Below, piece by piece: positions 25,223 to 34,581 of a stretch of 64,000 bases of DNA. Made by a program: the position numbers and the translations under genes. The stretch is from Pseudomonas migulae NBRC 103157 (GTDB lineage Bacteria > Pseudomonadota > Gammaproteobacteria > Pseudomonadales > Pseudomonadaceae). The DNA is taken from assembly GCF_002091715.1 (NCBI RefSeq), contig NZ_BDAG01000030.1, positions 1 through 64,000 on the forward strand. Reading direction: 5' to 3'. The notes under the pieces were generated by a model. The model ran no database searches. It was not told the DNA's origin and saw nothing but the letters and a program-made list of their open reading frames with translations. Every line of letters begins with the position of its first letter. The first letter of the stretch is position 1.

Positions 25223-25945
25223 ATGAGTGTTACCGATACCACCAGCGGCCTTAGCCTAAAAGACATCCTGGCCAACTCTTCGATCAAGACCAACACCAGT
25301 GCCGACGGCCTGGCGTCCGCGACGAACAGCGCCACCGGCAAGAAGGCCCTGGGCAAGGACGCGTTCCTGCAACTGCTGGTGACTCAGCTGAAGAACCAGA
25401 ACCCGCTGGAGCCGCAGGACAACGGCGAGTTCGTTGCCCAGTTGGCGCAGTTCAGCAGCCTGGAAGGCATCACCACGCTCAACACCACCGTGAGCGGGCT
25501 GGCCAGCAACTACAACTCGTCCCAGGCCCTGCAGGCTTCGTCGCTGGTCGGGCGTTCGGTCATTGCCCCGGCCGACAAGGCTGTGGTCGATACCTCCAAG
25601 AGTTTCACCGGCACCATTGCCGTGCCGGCGTCTGTGGACCCGGTCAAGGTCAAGATCACCGATGCCGATGGCAAGGTCATCCGCACCATCGACCTGGGCA
25701 GCCAGAAAGCCGGTACTTCCAGTTTCATCTGGGACGGCAAGAACGATGCGGGCGAAGTGGCCAAGGCGGGTACCTATAACTTCGGCGCTACTGCGACCTA
25801 CGACGGCAAGGCGACCTCGCTGGTGACGTACCTGCCGGCAACCGTCAACAGCGTGACCATCAGCCAGACCGGCGGTGAGTTGATGCTCAATCTCGCCGGG
25901 CTGGGCAGCATTGCCCTGTCCAAAGTACAAACCATTGGTATGTAG
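25223..25945 (+). CDS. flgD: Flagellar hook assembly scaffold FlgD
   Basis: 240 aa. The FlgD core motif LGKDAFLQLLVTQLKNQNPLEP and FVAQLAQFSSLEGI lies at about 45-95; the rest is the tudor/FnIII-like module (FIWDGKNDAGEVAKAGTY). It caps the growing hook. The extended Ser/Thr/Ala-rich N-terminus carries the export signal. Shares the flgB operon. Confidence 0.95.
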   Translation: MSVTDTTSGLSLKDILANSSIKTNTSADGLASATNSATGKKALGKDAFLQLLVTQLKNQNPLEPQDNGEFVAQLAQFSSLEGITTLNTTVSGLASNYNSSQALQASSLVGRSVIAPADKAVVDTSKSFTGTIAVPASVDPVKVKITDADGKVIRTIDLGSQKAGTSSFIWDGKNDAGEVAKAGTYNFGATATYDGKATSLVTYLPATVNSVTISQTGGELMLNLAGLGSIALSKVQTIGM

Positions 25946-25976
25946 AGCCGACTAACCCGGCACAAAGGAGTGGAAT

Positions 25977-27296
25977 ATGTCTTTCAATATCGGCCTTAGC
26001 GGTCTCTATGCAGCCAACAAACAACTGGACGTAACCGGCAACAACATCGCCAACGTCGCGACCACCGGTTTCAAATCGTCCCGTGCGGAATTCTCGGACG
26101 TTTACTCGGCCACCAAGCTGGGTTCCGGCAGCAAAACCATTGGTAACGGCGTGCGCCTGGCCAACGTTTCCCAGCAGTTCACCCAGGGCGACGTCAACAA
26201 CACCGGCAACGTGCTGGACATGGGCATCAACGGTTCCGGCTTCTTCGTACTGAGCGACAACGGCTCGCTGTCCTACACCCGTGCCGGTACGTTCAAGGTC
26301 GACAAGGACGGTTACGTCACCAACACCGACGGCACTGCGCGTCTGCAAGGTTACGGCGTGGACGCCAACGGCAAGATCATCAACGGCGTGCTGACCGACC
26401 TGCGTATCGATACTTCGAACCTGGCGCCAAAAAACACCTCCACGGTGTCGTCGACGATCAATCTGAACTCCACCGCACCGGTTATCGATCAGGTTGCGAC
26501 CCCGTTCGACCCGACGAAAGAAGCATCCTTCACCAAGCAGTTCAGTACCAAAATTTATGACACTCAAGGTAACGAGCACATCATGGATCAGTTCATGGTG
26601 AAGACTGGCTCGAACACCTGGAAAACCTACACCCTGGTTGATGGTCGCAACCCGAATGGCACCGACCCTAGTCCTACTGCGGTTCCGTTGAACGCGCCGG
26701 TCGCTTCGACCATGGTGTTCGATACCTCGGGCAATCTGGTTTCGGTCACCACGCCGGCCGTTCCGGTGCCGATCGTCAGTCCTGACCTGAAGCTCACTGG
26801 CTGGGTTCCCGGTACCGTGACCAATGGCGTGTGGACAGCGAACGGCGCTACTTCCGGCGTCGTTACGATCTCCATGGCCAAAACATCGCAGTACAACGCC
26901 GACACCGCACGTTCGATTCCTTCGCAGAACGGCTACGCCACCGGCCAGATCACCAACCTGACCATCGATGGCAGCGGTGTGATGCTGGCCAACTTCAGCA
27001 ACAGCCAGACCAAGGCCATCGGCCAGATCTCGCTCGCCAGCTTCACCAACGAACAAGGTCTGCAGCCAGTAGGCGGCACCAGCTGGAAAGAAACCTACGC
27101 GTCGGGTATCCCGGGCTACGATGCACCGAACACCGGTACCTTGGGCGAGATCCATTCCAACTCCCTGGAAGAGTCCAACGTCAACCTGACCAGCGAACTG
27201 GTCGACCTGATCAAGGCGCAGAGCAACTACCAGGCGAACGCCAAGACCATTTCGACTCAAAGCACCATCATGCAGACCATCATTCAGATGACTTGA
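25977..27296 (+). CDS. flgE: Flagellar hook protein FlgE
   Basis: 439 aa. N-terminal FNIGLSGLYAANKQLDVTGNNIANVATTGFKSSRAEF and C-terminal NVNLTSELVDLIKAQSNYQANAKTISTQSTIMQTIIQ form the D0/D1 hook core; the central part is the variable outer domain. AAAGGAG precedes the ATG. It is the last gene of this operon: a terminator follows and the next gene is nrdA on the other strand, so the usual flgF-L genes are absent here. Confidence 0.96.
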   Translation: MSFNIGLSGLYAANKQLDVTGNNIANVATTGFKSSRAEFSDVYSATKLGSGSKTIGNGVRLANVSQQFTQGDVNNTGNVLDMGINGSGFFVLSDNGSLSYTRAGTFKVDKDGYVTNTDGTARLQGYGVDANGKIINGVLTDLRIDTSNLAPKNTSTVSSTINLNSTAPVIDQVATPFDPTKEASFTKQFSTKIYDTQGNEHIMDQFMVKTGSNTWKTYTLVDGRNPNGTDPSPTAVPLNAPVASTMVFDTSGNLVSVTTPAVPVPIVSPDLKLTGWVPGTVTNGVWTANGATSGVVTISMAKTSQYNADTARSIPSQNGYATGQITNLTIDGSGVMLANFSNSQTKAIGQISLASFTNEQGLQPVGGTSWKETYASGIPGYDAPNTGTLGEIHSNSLEESNVNLTSELVDLIKAQSNYQANAKTISTQSTIMQTIIQMT

Positions 27297-27323
27297 TGTT
27301 GGTTGGCTGATTGCTGCACAAAG

Positions 27324-27350
27324 AACCCCTCGCAAGAGGGGTTTTTTTAT
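27324..27350 (+). terminator. Intrinsic terminator after flgE
   Basis: AACCCCTC-GCAA-GAGGGGTT followed by a long T-run, starting 28 bases past the flgE stop. Confidence 0.92.
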
Positions 27351-27400
27351 GGGCGGGATTTTTATCGGGAGCTGAGGTTTTTGGTTGTCTGTGATGGCCC

Positions 27401-27492
27401 CTTCGCGGGCAAGCCCGCTCCCACAGGATTCGTGTTGTTCACAAAACTACTGAACGACACAAAACCCTGTGGGAGCGGGCTTGCCCGCGAAG
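27401..27492. repeat. REP doublet (CCTGTGGGAGCGGGCTTGCCCGCGAAG type)
   Basis: Inverted copies at 27401-27427 and 27466-27492 between the converging flgE and nrdA genes. Confidence 0.9.
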
Positions 27493-27525
27493 GCGTCAGC
27501 ACAGTCGCCACTTTCCTTCAGGCAA

Positions 27526-27566
27526 AAGAAAACCCCCGATCAATCCAGAGGACCGATCGGGGGTTG
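27526..27566 (-). terminator. Intrinsic terminator of nrdA
   Basis: On the minus strand AACCCCCGATC ... GATCGGGGGTT is followed by TTCTTTTG. It lies 36 bases beyond the nrdA stop. Confidence 0.85.
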
Positions 27567-27601
27567 TCGAGTAAGCGCCTCGCGGCGCCTACCGGCTCAG
27601 C

Positions 27602-30496
27602 TTATTGGCAAGCTTCGCAATCCGGCTCGTCGATGGCGCAAGCCTTCGGCACTGGAGCAGGACCGGCAGGAGCAGCCAGGACCGAATCTTCACCGTGGTT
27701 GCCGCCGCTGGAAACTGCGTTCAGCTTGCCGGTGTTGATGGTCGACTTCTCGGTGCTGGTCGCGGCCAGGGCACGGAGGTAGTAAGTGGTTTTCAGGCCA
27801 CGGTACCAGGCCATGCGGTAGGTCACGTCCAGCTTCTTGCCCGAAGCGCCAGCGATGTACAGGTTCAGCGACTGAGCCTGGTCGATCCACTTCTGACGGC
27901 GGCTTGCCGCGTCGACGATCCACTTGGTGTCCACTTCGAAGGCAGTCGCGTAGAGCTCTTTGAGTTCTTGCGGGATGCGCTCGATCTGTTGCACCGAACC
28001 GTCGTAGTACTTCAGGTCGTTGATCATGACGGCGTCCCACAGACCGCGAGCCTTCAGGTCGCGAACCAGGTACGGGTTGATCACGGTGAATTCGCCCGAC
28101 AGGTTCGATTTCACGTAGAGGTTCTGGTAGGTCGGTTCGATCGACTGCGAGACGCCAGTGATGTTGGCGATGGTCGCGGTCGGTGCGATGGCCATGATGT
28201 TGGAGTTACGAATGCCTTTCTGTACACGGGCGCGAACCGGTGCCCAGTCCAGGGATTCGTTCAGGTCAACGTCGATGTACTTCTGGCCACGTTGCTCGAT
28301 CAGGATCTGTTGCGAATCCAGCGGCAGGATGCCTTTGGACCACAGCGAACCCTGGAACGTCTCGTAAGCGCCGCGCTCGTCGGCCAGGTCGCAGGACGCC
28401 TGGATGGCGTAGTAGCTGACGGCCTCCATCGACTTGTCGGCAAACTCGACGGCCGCATCGGAACCGTAAGGAATGTGCTGCAGGTACAAAGCGTCCTGGA
28501 AGCCCATGATGCCCAGACCGACCGGACGGTGCTTGAAGTTGGAGTTCTTCGCTTGTGGCACCGAGTAGTAGTTGATGTCGATTACGTTATCGAGCATGCG
28601 AACGGCGGTGTTCACGGTGCGTTCCAGCTTGGCGGTGTCCAGCTTGCCGTTGACGATGTGGTTCGGCAGGTTGATCGAACCCAGGTTGCAAACGGCGATC
28701 TCGTCCTTGTTGGTGTTCAAGGTGATCTCGGTGCACAGGTTCGAGCTGTGGACCACGCCGACGTGCTGCTGCGGGCTACGCAGGTTGCACGGGTCTTTGA
28801 AGGTCAGCCATGGGTGGCCGGTTTCAAACAGCATGGACAGCATTTTGCGCCACAGGTCTTTGGCCTGGATGGTCTTGAACAGCTTGACCTTGCCCGGGTA
28901 CTCGGTCAGGGCTTCGTAGTACTCGTAACGCTCTTCGAAGGCCTTGCCGGTCAGGTCGTGCAGGTCCGGTACTTCGGACGGCGAGAACAGGGTCCACTTG
29001 CCGTCATCGAAGACACGCTTCATGAACAGGTCAGGGATCCAGTTGGCGGTGTTCATGTCGTGGGTACGACGACGATCATCACCGGTGTTCTTGCGCAGTT
29101 CGATGAACTCTTCGATGTCCATGTGCCAGGTTTCCAGGTAGGCACAGACAGCGCCTTTGCGCTTGCCACCCTGGTTAACGGCGACGGCGGTGTCGTTCAC
29201 TACTTTCAGGAACGGAACCACGCCCTGGGATTTGCCGTTGGTGCCCTTGATGTACGAACCCAGCGCACGAACCGGTGTCCAGTCGTTGCCCAGGCCGCCA
29301 GCGAATTTCGACAACATGGCGTTGTCGTGGATCGCGTGGTAGATGCCCGACAGGTCATCCGGAACGGTGGTCAGGTAGCAGCTCGACAGCTGTGGACGCA
29401 GGGTGCCGGCGTTGAACAGGGTCGGAGTCGAGGACATGTAGTCGAAGGACGACAACAGGTTGTAGAACTCGATCGCACGGTCTTCTTTCTGCTTCTCTTC
29501 GATCGCCAGGCCCATGGCCACGCGCATGAAGAAGATTTGCGGCAGTTCGAAGCGGATACCGTCCTTGTGGATGAAGTAACGGTCGTACAGGGTTTGCAGG
29601 CCCAGGTAAGTGAACTGCTGATCGCGCTCGTGGTTGATCGCCTTGCCGAGTTTTTCCAGGTCGAAGGTGGCCAGGACCGGGTTCAGCAATTCGAATTCGA
29701 TACCCTTGGCGATGTACGCAGGCAGCGCCTTGGCGTACAGGTCGACCATTTCGTGGTGGGTCGCGCTGTCGGCGACGCCAAGGAAGCCCAGGCCTTCGGC
29801 ACGCAGGGTGTCCATCAGCAGGCGAGCAGTCACGAACGAGTAGTTCGGCTCACGCTCGACCAGCGTACGGGCGGTCATCACCAGGGCAGTGTTGACGTCG
29901 GTCAGGGCCACGCCGTCGTACAGGTTTTTCAGGGTTTCGCGCTGGATCAGGTCGCCGTCGACTTCTTCCAGGCCTTCGCACGCTTCAGTGACGATGGTGT
30001 TCAGGCGACCCATGTCCAGCGGTGCAAAAGTGCCATCGGCGCGGGTAATACGGATCGAGGGGTGAGCGTTGACCGTTTCTTCTGCCGGAGCGTGGGCAGC
30101 GCGTTGTTTCGAACGACCGTCGCGGTAGATCACGTAGTCGCGAGCCACTTTCTGCTCGCCGGCACGCATCAGGGCCAGTTCGACCTGGTCCTGGATTTCT
30201 TCGATGTGGATGGTGCCGCCCGACGGCATGCGACGCTTGAAGGTCGCGGTGACCTGTTCGGTCAGGCGGGCAACGGTGTCATGGATTCGCGACGAAGCGG
30301 CAGCGGTGCCACCCTCAACTGCGAGAAACGCTTTGGTGATCGCGACGGTGATTTTGTCATCGGTATAAGGAACGACAGTGCCGTTACGCTTGATCACGCG
30401 CAGCTGGCCAGGCGCGGTGGCGGACAGATCCGAAGTCGAATCAGCGGCCTGCGGCAAGGTGCCTTGCGGGTTCTCGCGAGTTGTGTCGGTTTGCAT
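27602..30496 (-). CDS. nrdA: Class Ia ribonucleoside-diphosphate reductase, alpha subunit
   Basis: 964 aa from ATG 30496 (MQTDTTRENP, GGAG upstream). Two N-terminal ATP-cone regions are visible (LRVIKRNGTVVPY near 33 and the second, IRITRADGTFAPL, near 145), as known for Pseudomonas NrdA. The catalytic barrel follows with SSCYLTTVPDDLSGI, NLCTEI, NSNIMAIAPTATIANITG and a C-terminal redox pair in CAIDEPDCEACQ. It reduces NDPs to dNDPs with the NrdB radical subunit. No nrdB is found next to it or elsewhere in this window, unlike the adjacent nrdAB arrangement I recall for P. aeruginosa. The 740-base upstream gap holds DnaA boxes and a palindrome. Confidence 0.95.
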   Translation of the reverse strand: MQTDTTRENPQGTLPQAADSTSDLSATAPGQLRVIKRNGTVVPYTDDKITVAITKAFLAVEGGTAAASSRIHDTVARLTEQVTATFKRRMPSGGTIHIEEIQDQVELALMRAGEQKVARDYVIYRDGRSKQRAAHAPAEETVNAHPSIRITRADGTFAPLDMGRLNTIVTEACEGLEEVDGDLIQRETLKNLYDGVALTDVNTALVMTARTLVEREPNYSFVTARLLMDTLRAEGLGFLGVADSATHHEMVDLYAKALPAYIAKGIEFELLNPVLATFDLEKLGKAINHERDQQFTYLGLQTLYDRYFIHKDGIRFELPQIFFMRVAMGLAIEEKQKEDRAIEFYNLLSSFDYMSSTPTLFNAGTLRPQLSSCYLTTVPDDLSGIYHAIHDNAMLSKFAGGLGNDWTPVRALGSYIKGTNGKSQGVVPFLKVVNDTAVAVNQGGKRKGAVCAYLETWHMDIEEFIELRKNTGDDRRRTHDMNTANWIPDLFMKRVFDDGKWTLFSPSEVPDLHDLTGKAFEERYEYYEALTEYPGKVKLFKTIQAKDLWRKMLSMLFETGHPWLTFKDPCNLRSPQQHVGVVHSSNLCTEITLNTNKDEIAVCNLGSINLPNHIVNGKLDTAKLERTVNTAVRMLDNVIDINYYSVPQAKNSNFKHRPVGLGIMGFQDALYLQHIPYGSDAAVEFADKSMEAVSYYAIQASCDLADERGAYETFQGSLWSKGILPLDSQQILIEQRGQKYIDVDLNESLDWAPVRARVQKGIRNSNIMAIAPTATIANITGVSQSIEPTYQNLYVKSNLSGEFTVINPYLVRDLKARGLWDAVMINDLKYYDGSVQQIERIPQELKELYATAFEVDTKWIVDAASRRQKWIDQAQSLNLYIAGASGKKLDVTYRMAWYRGLKTTYYLRALAATSTEKSTINTGKLNAVSSGGNHGEDSVLAAPAGPAPVPKACAIDEPDCEACQ

Positions 30497-30858
30497 GGGG
30501 GGTTGTCTCCACATTCTCTATGTTTGTTTGGGCACCATCATGGTGCCCACCGTTCTGTCCTGAAGCACTACAACCGGCGGGGCCGGGCATACCAACTTCG
30601 GGACAGATCAGGAAGGGGGCTATTGGGGCGCCGCTTCCATGCCGAAGTCTTTGGTCCCAAGCCTTGAGCCTGAAACCGGAATCCTTTTGGGTGACAGTAA
30701 TTGACTGCAACACCCGTACCGTTAACGCCGTTTTCGGCTCAAAAACAGTAGCCATCCGCACGCGCGGTTTGGTCTTTCGAAAATACGTTTGGTTCAACCG
30801 GACAGAGGCAATAAAAGCGCTTGAAATCGGTGTCCGATTTGTGTTTGGTTTTTGGCAT

Positions 30859-30883
30859 AAAACCCTACATGTAGGGTTTTTTT
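30859..30883 (+). terminator. Perfect palindrome with T-run between divergent genes
   Basis: AAAACCCTACATGTAGGGTTTT is a perfect 22-base palindrome followed by three more T residues. It has the form of an intrinsic terminator, yet no coding gene ends here, so it might end a small transcript or act as an operator. Confidence 0.6.
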
Positions 30884-30934
30884 GGCGCCGGGGTACAAGA
30901 TAATGCGTTTTGGAGGGTGTTGCAACGTACTACC

Positions 30935-30955
30935 TGTGGATAAACCTGTGCGTAA
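30935..30955. promoter_or_regulatory. Two DnaA-box-like sites upstream of nrdA
   Basis: TGTGGATAA (30935-30943) is an exact reverse DnaA box (TTATCCACA); TGTGCGTAA (30947-30955) matches at seven of nine bases, in the same orientation and 12 bp apart. DnaA controls nrdAB in E. coli, so a similar role is plausible. Confidence 0.5.
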
Positions 30956-31234
30956 ATTGTGTGTGAAAGAGGGAACCGGCGTGTAGGCCGCGACCTAGCT
31001 GGAGCGGACCGTTATTCACTGATTTCCAGCGACTGAAAACAGTCATTCGGATTTTTAAGGGCGCGAACCCTATCACAAAAAAACGGTGTGTCCGAACGCA
31101 TTTGCCGACTTGTGTTCTGCACGAGTGACGTTTATACAATCGGCCGGTACATACGCATTCTTATCCTCCCCAATCATTACAAAAAGACGGGCGGATCCTT
31201 CCTTTATAAGTGTTGTTGGCAAGCAGAGGTCACC

Positions 31235-31957
31235 GTGGAGCAAGAAGCCTGGCAGGTATTGATTGTGGAAGACGACCAGCGTCTGGCCGAACTGACCCGC
31301 GATTACCTGGAAGCCAACGGCCTGCGCGTGTCGATCGAGGGTAATGGCGCCCTGGCCGCAGCCCGCATCATCAAGGAGAAACCGGACCTGGTGATCCTCG
31401 ACCTGATGCTGCCGGGCGAAGATGGCCTGAGCATTTGCCGCAAGGTCCGCGACAAGTTCGATGGCCCGATCCTGATGCTCACCGCCCGTACCGACGACAC
31501 CGATCAGATTCTCGGTCTCGACCTGGGCGCCGACGACTACGTGTGCAAACCAGTGCGCCCGCGCTTGCTGCTGGCGCGCATCCAGGCGTTGCTGCGCCGC
31601 AGTGAAACACCTGAGCCGGTCCCGGAAAAACAACGGCGTCTGCAATTCGGCCCGCTGGTGGTCGATAACGCGCTGCGTGAAGCCTGGCTGCATGACAACG
31701 GCATCGAATTGACCAGCGCCGAGTTCGATCTGCTGTGGTTGCTGGTGGCCAACGCCGGACGCATCCTGTCTCGCGAAGAGATTTTCACCGCCCTGCGCGG
31801 CATCGGTTATGACGGCCAGGACCGTTCCATCGACGTGCGCATCTCGCGCATCCGGCCGAAGATCGGCGACGACCCGGACCATCCGCGTCTGATCAAGACC
31901 ATTCGCAGCAAAGGTTATCTGTTCGTGCCTGAAGCCTGCGTAGATCCCTCGCTGTGA
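31235..31957 (+). CDS. OmpR-family response regulator (RstA-like)
   Basis: 240 aa from GTG 31235, with AGAGG upstream; the earlier in-frame ATG lacks a ribosome site and adds non-family sequence. Receiver with DD in VEDDQRL, phospho-acceptor Asp in LVILDLMLPGEDG, Lys in VCKPVRP, then a winged-helix DNA-binding domain (ELTSAEFDLLWLL, RSIDVRISRIRPKIGDD, TIRSKGYLF). The stop overlaps the kinase start (GTGA). Position next to nrdA is the same as for P. aeruginosa PA1157-PA1158 as I recall. RstA-like by sequence feel only; the signal is unknown. Confidence 0.9.
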   Translation: MEQEAWQVLIVEDDQRLAELTRDYLEANGLRVSIEGNGALAAARIIKEKPDLVILDLMLPGEDGLSICRKVRDKFDGPILMLTARTDDTDQILGLDLGADDYVCKPVRPRLLLARIQALLRRSETPEPVPEKQRRLQFGPLVVDNALREAWLHDNGIELTSAEFDLLWLLVANAGRILSREEIFTALRGIGYDGQDRSIDVRISRIRPKIGDDPDHPRLIKTIRSKGYLFVPEACVDPSL

Positions 31958-33564
31958 ATTCGATCTTCCTGCGCATCTATGGAGGCATGTGCGCGGCGCT
32001 GATTCTGGTGGCCGTGCTCGGCGTGCTGGCCCTGCACATGCTCAACCAGGTGCGCAGCGAGCAGTACCGCGAGCGCCTGGCCCACGGCACGTTCTCGCTG
32101 ATGGCCGACAACCTGCAACCCATGAACGAAACCCAGCGTCACCGCGCCTTGCTGGTGTGGGAGCGGCTGCTGGGTATTCCCCTGGCGCTGAAAACCTTCG
32201 CCCAGACTGACCTCGATATGACCCAGCGCACCCGCGTACTGCGCGGCCAGGCGCTGGTGGAACAGACCGGCCCCCATGCGGCGAAGGTGTATCGACTGGT
32301 CAGCGACCGGGAACAGTTGGTGCTCACCGGCGAGGTGCAGCAGATCAGCGAACAACTGGCCAGGGCGACGATTTATCTGCTTGCCGATGAGCTGGTACGG
32401 GTGCCGGTGGCCGAGCAGCCCAAGCGCCTGGCGCAGATAAAGGAAGAGAAGGGTTTCGGTTTCGATCTGCGGCTGGTCACGGTCGGTGAGGCCGACATGG
32501 ATGAAGACCAGAGCCGCCGTGTGGCCGAAGGCGACACGGTGATGGCGCTGGGCAAGGAGGGCGATTCGATCCGGGTGTTTGCCGGCATGGTCGGCACGCC
32601 GTGGGTGCTGGAAATCGGTCCGCTGTACCAGATGAATCCTTACCCGCCAGAATGGCTGGTGCTGATCGCGGCACTCGGTTTGAGCCTGATCGGTTTGATC
32701 GTCTATTTGCTGGTGCGTCAATTGGAGCGTCGTTTGCGTGGCCTCGAAGCGGCCGCCACGCGCATCGCCAAAGGCAGCCTGGAAACCCGCGTGCCGGCAC
32801 GTGGCGCAGACTCGGTCGGGCGCCTGGCGTCGGCGTTCAACGGCATGGCCGAGCACCTGCAACAGTTGCTGGCGGTTCAGCGGGAGCTGGTGCGCGCTGT
32901 GTCACACGAATTGCGCACGCCGGTGGCGCGCCTGCGGTTTGGCCTGGAGATGATCGGCTCGGCCACTACGCCTCAGGCCTTGGAGAAATATTGCGAAGGC
33001 ATGGACCACGACATCGAGGATCTCGACCGGCTGGTGGACGAGATGCTGACTTACGCGCGGTTGGAACAGGGTTCGCCGGCGCTGAATTTCCAGCGAATCG
33101 ATCTGGATGCGCTGGTCAATCAAGTGATCGAAGAGTTGGCGCCACTGCGCGCCGATGTCACGGTGCAGCGCGGGTTGTGCCTGTCGGCGGCCGATTGTGA
33201 CGACGCCTGGGTCGAAGCCGAGCCTCGCTATTTGCACCGGGCGATTCAGAACCTGGTAAGCAATGCCATGCGCCATGCTCAGTCGCGGGTGACCGTGAGT
33301 TATCAGGTGGGGCAGCAGCGGTGTCGGGTCGATATAGAGGACGACGGGCCGGGCGTTCCCGAATCGGCGTGGGAGAAAATATTTACACCGTTCCTGCGAC
33401 TGGATGACAGCAGGACCCGCGCGTCGGGCGGGCATGGGTTGGGTTTGTCGATCGTGCGGCGGATCATCCATTGGCATGACGGGCGGGCGTTGATCAGCAA
33501 GAGCAAGAGTCTGGGCGGGGCTTGCTTTAGCTTGAGTTGGCCGAGGAATCAGGAGAAGCGTTGA
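31954..33564 (+). CDS. Sensor histidine kinase of the RstB-like pair
   Basis: 536 aa starting at GTG 31954, overlapping the regulator gene by four bases. Membrane segment near 3-28, a periplasmic domain of about 200 residues, a second segment near 229-250 (WLVLIAALGLSLIGLIVYLLV), HAMP, then HisKA (RAVSHELRTPVARLRFGLEM) and HATPase (NLVSNAMRHA, EDDGPGVPE, GGHGLGLSI). It phosphorylates the upstream response regulator. REP elements follow. Confidence 0.9.
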   Translation: MNSIFLRIYGGMCAALILVAVLGVLALHMLNQVRSEQYRERLAHGTFSLMADNLQPMNETQRHRALLVWERLLGIPLALKTFAQTDLDMTQRTRVLRGQALVEQTGPHAAKVYRLVSDREQLVLTGEVQQISEQLARATIYLLADELVRVPVAEQPKRLAQIKEEKGFGFDLRLVTVGEADMDEDQSRRVAEGDTVMALGKEGDSIRVFAGMVGTPWVLEIGPLYQMNPYPPEWLVLIAALGLSLIGLIVYLLVRQLERRLRGLEAAATRIAKGSLETRVPARGADSVGRLASAFNGMAEHLQQLLAVQRELVRAVSHELRTPVARLRFGLEMIGSATTPQALEKYCEGMDHDIEDLDRLVDEMLTYARLEQGSPALNFQRIDLDALVNQVIEELAPLRADVTVQRGLCLSAADCDDAWVEAEPRYLHRAIQNLVSNAMRHAQSRVTVSYQVGQQRCRVDIEDDGPGVPESAWEKIFTPFLRLDDSRTRASGGHGLGLSIVRRIIHWHDGRALISKSKSLGGACFSLSWPRNQEKR

Positions 33565-33586
33565 GTCTTGCGGTGAATGTTCCGCC

Positions 33587-33654
33587 GCCATCGCCAGCAA
33601 GCCGGCTCCTACAGATTCGCGCGGACCTGTAGGAGCCGGCTTGCTGGCGATGGC
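33587..33654. repeat. REP doublet (GTAGGAGCCGGCTTGCTGGCGATGGC type), close-set
   Basis: Inverted copies at 33587-33613 and 33628-33654, with only about 14 bases between them. It lies between converging genes, with no other terminator visible. Confidence 0.9.
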
Positions 33655-33677
33655 GCTCTGAAAAACGCCGAATACCT

Positions 33678-34412
33678 TCAGGCCTTGATACTGACCAGAC
33701 TCAACAACTGCCCATCCATCATCCCGAACTGCGCATCCAGCTCTGTGCCATTTCGCCACTCACTGGACAGGTCGGTCAGCAACCGCAACCGCACCTCACC
33801 CCCCTCGCTCCACTCCAGCACTTCGGCATGTTCAAAATAAAACCGCTGCTGAACGATTGGGTAGAGCGCCTTGAACAAACTCTCTTTCACCGAAAACGTC
33901 AGCGTCACCAGCATCGCCAGTTGATCGAGAGGCCCGGCGGCCATGCGCTGCAATTCCGCTGGCGTAAGTATTTCCCCAGCCAGGCGTTCCGCCCGTTCGG
34001 GGGCGAGCAGGTTTTCCAGGTCCATGCCCAAGCCGCGCCAGTGGGTTTTCTGCGCGACAATCGCTGCCGCCCGGCCGGTGGTGTGGGTGATCGAGCCGCT
34101 GATGTGCGCAGGCCAGACCGGCGCCCGGTCTTCGCCGATGGCCGGGACCACATTCAGCCCTTGCAGCTGTTGCAGTGCGGCCCGCGCGCAAATCCGCCCG
34201 GCCAGGAATTCTGCCTGACGCTTGGCGACGGAGCGCTGAATAGTCGCGGGGGGCTCGATGGCGCTGCGCTGGAAATCATCGATGGCCAGTTGCGAGGTAT
34301 CGAATTGCGTGCTCAGCAGCACCGTATCGGGCAGCACAAACGGCAGCGGCCAATGGGCATCGAGCGGGGTGCAGCAAACGGGCAGGGCGGGGAGGGCATT
34401 CATGTCGGGCAT
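33678..34412 (-). CDS. pcpS: 4'-phosphopantetheinyl transferase (PcpS/EntD type)
   Basis: 244 aa. The Sfp/EntD-type motifs are visible: GMDLEN (Mg-binding) at about 130 and FSVKESLFKALYP at about 176, with an upstream SGSITHTTGRAAAIV. It transfers the phosphopantetheine arm from CoA to carrier proteins of fatty-acid and nonribosomal peptide synthesis; Pseudomonas PcpS serves both. ATG 34412 is used; ATG 34403 is an alternative. Confidence 0.88.
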   Translation of the reverse strand: MPDMNALPALPVCCTPLDAHWPLPFVLPDTVLLSTQFDTSQLAIDDFQRSAIEPPATIQRSVAKRQAEFLAGRICARAALQQLQGLNVVPAIGEDRAPVWPAHISGSITHTTGRAAAIVAQKTHWRGLGMDLENLLAPERAERLAGEILTPAELQRMAAGPLDQLAMLVTLTFSVKESLFKALYPIVQQRFYFEHAEVLEWSEGGEVRLRLLTDLSSEWRNGTELDAQFGMMDGQLLSLVSIKA

Positions 34413-34466
34413 TTTGCCGGGTTGCCTTCGGGCTGGGTAGCCCTGACGTTAGACCGCGTTATCGTT

Positions 34467-34559
34467 CTTCGCGGGCAAGCCTTGCTCCTACAGGTTTTAT
34501 GTCGATCACGAAATGGCTGAACGACACAAAACCTGTAGGAGCAAGGCTTGCCCGCGAAA
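34467..34559. repeat. REP doublet (CCTGTAGGAGCAAGGCTTGCCCGCGAA type)
   Basis: Inverted copies of a third REP sequence type around about 40 bases, between two minus-strand genes. Confidence 0.88.
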
Positions 34560-34581
34560 GACTTCGCCGCGGTCTACCTGT

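Larger units (their letters stand above)
30497..31234. promoter_or_regulatory. Large divergent regulatory region between nrdA and the OmpR-type regulator
   Basis: 738 bases without a supported gene. It contains a short dyad (AAATCGG-TGT-CCGATTT, 30824-30840), a perfect palindrome with T-run (30859-30883) and two DnaA-box-like sites at 30935 and 30947. No NrdR box could be found with confidence. The first part (30497-30720) is the likely nrdA leader. Confidence 0.5.

Noticed and set aside
27605..30667. 1020-codon plus-strand open frame opposite nrdA
   Set aside because: Antisense shadow of a highly expressed GC-rich gene; lacks domains and starts.
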